The notes beneath the pieces were generated by a model, which searched no databases, had not been told where the DNA came from, and saw nothing but the letters and a program-made list of their open reading frames with translations. Shown piece after piece: positions 40,602 to 43,839 of a stretch of DNA of 43,839 nucleotides (position 1 is the stretch's first letter; every line of letters begins with the position of its first letter). The position numbers were made by a program, and so were the translations under genes. Origin of the DNA: Acidobacteriota bacterium (GTDB lineage: Bacteria; Acidobacteriota; Terriglobia; Terriglobales; Acidobacteriaceae); assembly GCA_028872955.1 (NCBI GenBank), contig JAGWNX010000024.1, positions 1 to 43,839 of the forward strand, read 5' to 3'.

Positions 40602-40961
40602 ATGGCAACCAACGCGCAGGAGTACTACCAGAACATCGCCGCCGAGATGCGGCCGGTCCGCACTGAGATGGCAGATATCGTCGCCGGCTTCCGGGCCATG
40701 CATCAGGCCGCCTTCAAGGCCGGAGCACTGAGCGTGGCGGAGAAAGAGCTGATCGCGCTCTCCATTGGCGTTGCGCTGCGCTGCGAGAACTGCATCTACT
40801 CGCATGTGCAGGCCAGCCTGAAGGCCGGCGCGACGCGTGAACAGGTGCTGGAGGCCGCGGGCGTTGCTGTGCTGATGCAGGGCGGTCCGAGCTACACCTA
40901 CCTGCCTCAGGTCATTGAAGCGCTGGATGCCCTGGCTGCCCATGCGGCAGCAACCAAATGA
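40602..40961 (+). CDS. Carboxymuconolactone decarboxylase/AhpD-like protein
   Basis: The 119-residue product is of the carboxymuconolactone decarboxylase fold, whose AhpD-like members act as thiol peroxidase-type redox proteins. The core 'LSVAEKELIALSIGVALRCENCIYSHVQASLKAGATREQVLEAAGVAVLMQGGPSYTYLPQV' contains CENCIYSH (Cys61, Cys64, His68), the AhpD-type active-site pattern, so a redox role is likely. ATG 40602 has GGAG 6 bases upstream. A -10-like TATAGT lies at 40548-40553 in an AT-rich patch. The stop overlaps the start of the rhodanese gene as ATGA, so the two are co-translated and probably function together in sulfur or peroxide metabolism. Confidence 0.88.
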   Translation: MATNAQEYYQNIAAEMRPVRTEMADIVAGFRAMHQAAFKAGALSVAEKELIALSIGVALRCENCIYSHVQASLKAGATREQVLEAAGVAVLMQGGPSYTYLPQVIEALDALAAHAAATK

Positions 40962-41542
40962 GCGGGCTGCGGCAGGTAACCGTGACGGAGCTGGATGCCC
41001 GCATGCGGCAAGGCCTCATCCTGCGTCTGCTGGATGTGCGCTCGCAGCGGGAGTACCAGCGCGGCCATGCCACACCTGCGACGCTGCTGCCGCTGGACCA
41101 GTTAGACGCCGCCTCGGTGGATCAGCACCGGAGCAGCGATGGCAACCTCTATGTGATCTGCCAGGCAGGTACGCGCTCTGCGGAGGCCTGCCGCCGCCTT
41201 CAGACTGCGGGCGTACCGCGCGTGGTGAATGTTGCGGGTGGCACGACGGCGTGGCAGCGCGCCGGGCTGCCTGTGGCGCCGCAGCGCCGGGTGATCGCCA
41301 TGGAGCGCCAGGTGCGCATCGGCGCGGGCATGCTGGTGGTGCTGGGCTGCGCGCTCAGCTGGCTGGTGAAGCCTGCCCTGCTGGTGCTAGCCGCGCTGGT
41401 GGGCTGTGGCCTGATCTTCGCTGGAGTTACAGACATCTGTGGCCTGGCCATGCTGCTGGCCCGGATGCCCTGGAACCGCGGCGCGACGACCACGTGCGCC
41501 ACGACGACCCAGCCCGGCAACGGCCCGGTGGTGAACGCCTAG
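40958..41542 (+). CDS. Rhodanese-domain membrane protein (YgaP-like, with DUF2892 tail)
   Basis: Rhodaneses carry a persulfide on a Cys and transfer sulfane sulfur. The 194-residue product has a rhodanese domain at about 5-108 ('LRLLDVRSQREYQRGHATPATLLPLDQL', with CQAGTRS and Cys68 as the expected catalytic residue, and 'VPRVVNVAGGTTAWQRAGLPV'), then two hydrophobic helices ('GAGMLVVLGCALSWLVKPALLVLAALVGCGLIFAGVTDICGLAMLLARMPWN') resembling the DUF2892 tail of YgaP, which anchors the domain to the inner membrane. It begins within the stop of the AhpD-like gene. It converges with the NAD(P)-binding protein gene, stops 10 bases apart, with no clear terminator. Confidence 0.9.
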   Translation: MSGLRQVTVTELDARMRQGLILRLLDVRSQREYQRGHATPATLLPLDQLDAASVDQHRSSDGNLYVICQAGTRSAEACRRLQTAGVPRVVNVAGGTTAWQRAGLPVAPQRRVIAMERQVRIGAGMLVVLGCALSWLVKPALLVLAALVGCGLIFAGVTDICGLAMLLARMPWNRGATTTCATTTQPGNGPVVNA

Positions 41543-41552
41543 CGGTTGAGCC

Positions 41553-42212
41553 CTAATCGCTGATGTAGACGCCCTTGCGCACCCAGGTATCGCTGTGGAT
41601 CTGGGCAAACATGAAGTCGGCCACATCGGCGCGGGAGATGGAGCTGCCGTTGCGCGGCAGGGCTCGCCCATCCACGCGATAGGTGCCGCGGGCCCGGCCG
41701 TTGGTCAGCATGGGCGGCATCACCATGGTCCAGTCCAGGTCAGAGGCTGCCAGCAGCTTGTACTGGGCCACCTGCGAGGCTACGGGCCACTTAAGGAAGG
41801 TCTTGTAGACGATATTCTTCACGATCCACCGGCGCCAGGCGGGCTGAAGATCCAGCGAATCCTCCAGCGCACCGGCCGAGCCTAGCGCGATGATCCGCCG
41901 CACCGGCCCATGCAAGGCGGAGTGGCGCTTCATCGCTGCCAGGATGTTGGGTATGCCATCCTCCAGCACGTCTTCCTTCCCCCAGGAGCGCGCACCCAGG
42001 GCACTTAAGACAACATCGGCGCCGGCGACGGTCTGCCGCACGGCAAAGTTGTCTCGAACATCGCCCCGTACCACTTGCACGCGGTGCGCCAACGAATACT
42101 CGCCGGGGTTGCGCACCAGAACCTGCACCAGGTAGCCCGCACTCAGGCACCGCTGGGTCAACAGAGTGCCCGTTGCACCCGATGCTCCGAAGATTGCGAC
42201 AGTAAAGCTCAT
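41553..42212 (-). CDS. NAD(P)-binding protein (NmrA/atypical SDR type)
   Basis: The 219-residue product begins with 'TVAIFGASGATGTLLTQRCLSAGYLVQVLVRNP' (GASGATG at 9-15, the dinucleotide-binding loop of atypical short-chain dehydrogenases), then 'VQVVRGDVRDNFAVRQTVAGADVVLSALGARSW' (Rossmann strand and helix) and ends with a small substrate-side part ('DLDWTMVMPPMLTNGRARGTYRV'). There is no YxxxK-type catalytic motif, so it is an NmrA/biliverdin reductase B-like regulator or reductase, not a classical dehydrogenase. GGGAG is 9-12 bases upstream of the ATG. A -10-like GATAAT (42240-42245) lies upstream without a good -35. Substrate unknown. Confidence 0.85.
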   Translation of the reverse strand: MSFTVAIFGASGATGTLLTQRCLSAGYLVQVLVRNPGEYSLAHRVQVVRGDVRDNFAVRQTVAGADVVLSALGARSWGKEDVLEDGIPNILAAMKRHSALHGPVRRIIALGSAGALEDSLDLQPAWRRWIVKNIVYKTFLKWPVASQVAQYKLLAASDLDWTMVMPPMLTNGRARGTYRVDGRALPRNGSSISRADVADFMFAQIHSDTWVRKGVYISD

Positions 42213-42818
42213 ACTGGGGGTCTCTCCCGTACTGTCCTGATTATCCTCATGGCAGGCTCACCACCTGTGGATATGAGGTCTGTTACAAAAGCAATGTATC
42301 CAACACTTTGCCGCTATTCCCACTCCCGCAACCGGGCTTCTGAGCCGTGCTGCAGTCGTGCCTGTGCAGAATCTGGATATGTCAGGACAGAATCTGCGAC
42401 TCGGCCTCGGTTCTCCGGAACGTGCTCTGCATCGATGCCAGGTTTTCTAAATGTGATGCACGTTCCAACCTATAGGAAGCAGGCAGGATGCACCCGATAT
42501 CCACTTTTCAGCAGCCAACGAGTACTACGACGACAATCAGACTCCTTTGGACTCTCGTTTCTTTAGTAGTACTCGCACGGCAGCATTCTGTCCGTTGTTT
42601 TGCGAACACACAAATGCGACCGACTTTCCACAGCCAAATAGTTCCCGCTCAGGGGAGTTTGCCCCCTAGAATCAAGCAGGCCACTTCGTTACGGATGCGC
42701 AGCGCACAGGATTGCGATAGAGTTTTGCCAACGGCTCTGCCGGCGAAGTGATGGCGAAGAGATGGCCGAGAGCTTTGGGGGAGAGGCAACGGTGACGATG
42801 GCAACTCAGGAGTCTGGC
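42213..42818. other. Gene-free region upstream of dnaN; second origin candidate
   Basis: This 606-base stretch is AT-richer than the surrounding genes. It carries several imperfect DnaA boxes: TTATCCTCA (42241, 8/9), TGTGGATAT (42266, 8/9), TCTGGATAT (42372, 7/9), ATATCCACT (42498, 7/9) and CTTTCCACA (42624, 7/9), and a 10-bp inverted repeat (42520-42576). Clustered boxes next to dnaN fit an origin. No convincing gene lies in it; frames up to 87 codons look random. A dnaN promoter could not be assigned. Confidence 0.45.
42520..42576. repeat. 10-bp inverted repeat in the dnaN-upstream region
   Basis: CGAGTACTAC (42520-42529) and GTAGTACTCG (42567-42576) are exact reverse complements 37 bases apart. 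GACTC also occurs twice between them (42541 and 42551). It lies within the candidate origin, about 240 bases before dnaN. Confidence 0.6.
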
Positions 42819-43839
42819 ATGACGGCAACACCCGCACCGGCGGGCAATCTTGAGATCACGGTGTCGCGCGCGGAGCTGCTGCGTGAACTGACGGCCGCAC
42901 AGTCGGTGGTGGAGCGCAAGACGACCATCCCGATCCTCTCGAACTTTCTGTTTGAAGCCGTGGATGATCGCCTGACCATCACCGCGACGGACCTGGACCA
43001 GAGCCTGCGGACCAGCTGCGCGGCCAAGGTCAAGAAGCCCGGTGCCTGCACCATTCCGGCCCGCAAGCTGTACGACTACATCAAGCTGCTGCCCGAGGGC
43101 GAAATCTCCATCAAGCTGATGGATAACCATTGGGTGCAGATTCGCGCGGGCCGCTCCAACACCAAGATGGTTGGCATGGCGCGGGCGAACTATCCGCAGG
43201 TGCCGGAGTTCCCCAGCAGCGGCACCTTCCGCCTCGCGGTCGCTTCGCTGCGCAACCTGATCTCGAAGACGATCTTTGCCATCTCAAACGAGGAGAGCCG
43301 CTACACGCTGAACGGCGCGCTGCTGGTGCTGAAGGCCGAGAGCATGGCCATGGTGGCCACGGATGGCCATCGCCTGGCGCACATTGAGAAGCTGGGCGAG
43401 TCGCTGGAGGGAGTCTCGGGCGAGAAGAAGACGCTGATTCCGCGCAAGGCGCTGAGCGAGCTGAACAGCCTGCTGGGTGCCACCGATGCCGAGACGCTGG
43501 AGTTTGCCGATGACGAGCAGACGCTCTACTTCCGCGTGGGTGGGCGGGTGCTTACCAGCCGCAAGCTGACCGGCCAGTTCCCCAACTATGAGGCCGTGCT
43601 GCCGCGCGACAACAACAAGTTTGTGATCGTCCGCAGTGAGGATCTGATGGGCTCCATCCAGCGCGTGGCGCAGTTTGCCGACGAGCGCTCGGGCGCGATC
43701 AAGATCCGGCTGGAGCAGAACGAGCTGAAACTCTCGTCGTCGTCCAGCGAGGCGGGCGAGTCCGAGGACTCGATTGAGACGCCGTACAACTACGACCCGC
43801 TGGTGGTGGGCTTCAACAGCCAGTACCTCATCGACTTTC
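42819..43839 (+). CDS. dnaN: DNA polymerase III beta subunit (sliding clamp), cut by window end
   Basis: DnaN is the ring that tethers DNA polymerase III and other repair factors to DNA. The frame is open to the window end, so about 340 of roughly 370 residues are seen. After a short Ala/Pro-rich N-terminal tail it shows 'LEITVSRAELLRELTAAQSVVERKTTIPILSNFLFEAVDDRLTITATDLDQSL' (first clamp domain), 'KMVGMARANYPQVPEFP', 'YTLNGALLVLKAESMAMVATDGHRLAHIEK' (second domain, with TDGHRL) and 'VGFNSQYLIDF' at the cut end. Three in-frame starts exist: GTG 42792, ATG 42798 and ATG 42819. I chose 42819 because AGGAG is 6 bases upstream; the others rely on a GAGAGG at odd spacing. Confidence 0.97.
   Translation, partial: MTATPAPAGNLEITVSRAELLRELTAAQSVVERKTTIPILSNFLFEAVDDRLTITATDLDQSLRTSCAAKVKKPGACTIPARKLYDYIKLLPEGEISIKLMDNHWVQIRAGRSNTKMVGMARANYPQVPEFPSSGTFRLAVASLRNLISKTIFAISNEESRYTLNGALLVLKAESMAMVATDGHRLAHIEKLGESLEGVSGEKKTLIPRKALSELNSLLGATDAETLEFADDEQTLYFRVGGRVLTSRKLTGQFPNYEAVLPRDNNKFVIVRSEDLMGSIQRVAQFADERSGAIKIRLEQNELKLSSSSSEAGESEDSIETPYNYDPLVVGFNSQYLIDF

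Noticed and set aside
42488-42751. 87-codon plus-strand frame upstream of dnaN with AGGA 9 bases before its ATG and a short hydrophobic run
   Set aside because: Poor codon bias, lies in the repeat- and DnaA-box-containing stretch, no conserved pattern; kept as unlikely.

Overview
The window is GC-rich DNA from a bacterial chromosome next to its replication origin. The best fit is an acidobacterium of the Terriglobia/Acidobacteriaceae type. This is inferred from two very large TonB-dependent receptors of the Oar-like kind with N-terminal carboxypeptidase-regulatory-like domains, a secreted purine nucleoside permease-family (NUP) protein and a secreted protein of unknown function that resembles acidobacterial proteins. 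No rRNA, tRNA, CRISPR array, transposase or prophage gene was seen. Both ends cut genes: panB on the left and dnaN on the right.

Layout. (1) 1-1222: 3' end of panB, then panC (pantothenate synthesis). (2) 1312-16678: a carbohydrate locus with two Oar-like receptors (both minus) flanking a secreted GH31 glycosidase (plus), a lipoprotein PQQ dehydrogenase with a cytochrome c domain (minus) and a secreted GH3 glycosidase with a PA14 domain (plus). The GH3 gene has a TATAAT box followed by a perfect LacI-type palindrome. (3) 16892-24018: a secreted unknown protein, mnmE, a NUP-family protein, an SPFH protein, a DUF2461 protein, an HU-type protein and an ICMT/PEMT-like membrane methyltransferase. 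(4) 24073-29994: the minus-strand run folC-plsC-like-C26 amidotransferase-rsmG-parA-parB. Three identical 16-bp parS palindromes lie in its three consecutive gaps between the plsC-like gene and parA. (5) 30244-34978: an unrecorded 44-codon ORF with a strong ribosome binding site and its own terminator, tspO, a small CxxC protein, thrS and two tandem SRPBCC genes. (6) 35008-38475: the classic minus-strand run rpmH-rnpA-yidD-yidC-jag. (7) 39003 to the end: dnaA (plus, strong terminator), a translationally coupled AhpD-like/rhodanese pair, an NAD(P)-binding protein (minus), a 606-bp gene-free stretch with several degenerate DnaA boxes, and dnaN.

How it works together. The right two thirds is an origin-proximal housekeeping region. 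Replication initiation (dnaA, dnaN), segregation (parA, parB, parS), membrane insertion (yidC, yidD, jag), tRNA/rRNA maturation (rnpA, mnmE, rsmG) and translation (rpmH, thrS) sit together, and most are transcribed away from the rpmH-dnaA divide. Two gene-free regions are origin candidates: 38476-39002, with one perfect DnaA box lying inside the predicted rpmH promoter, and 42213-42818, with several imperfect boxes. The left third looks like an acquired or accessory sugar-use island: receptors bind or import oligosaccharides, periplasmic GH31 and GH3 enzymes trim them, and the quinoprotein may oxidise released aldoses. All functions are read from sequence motifs by eye; no database search was run.
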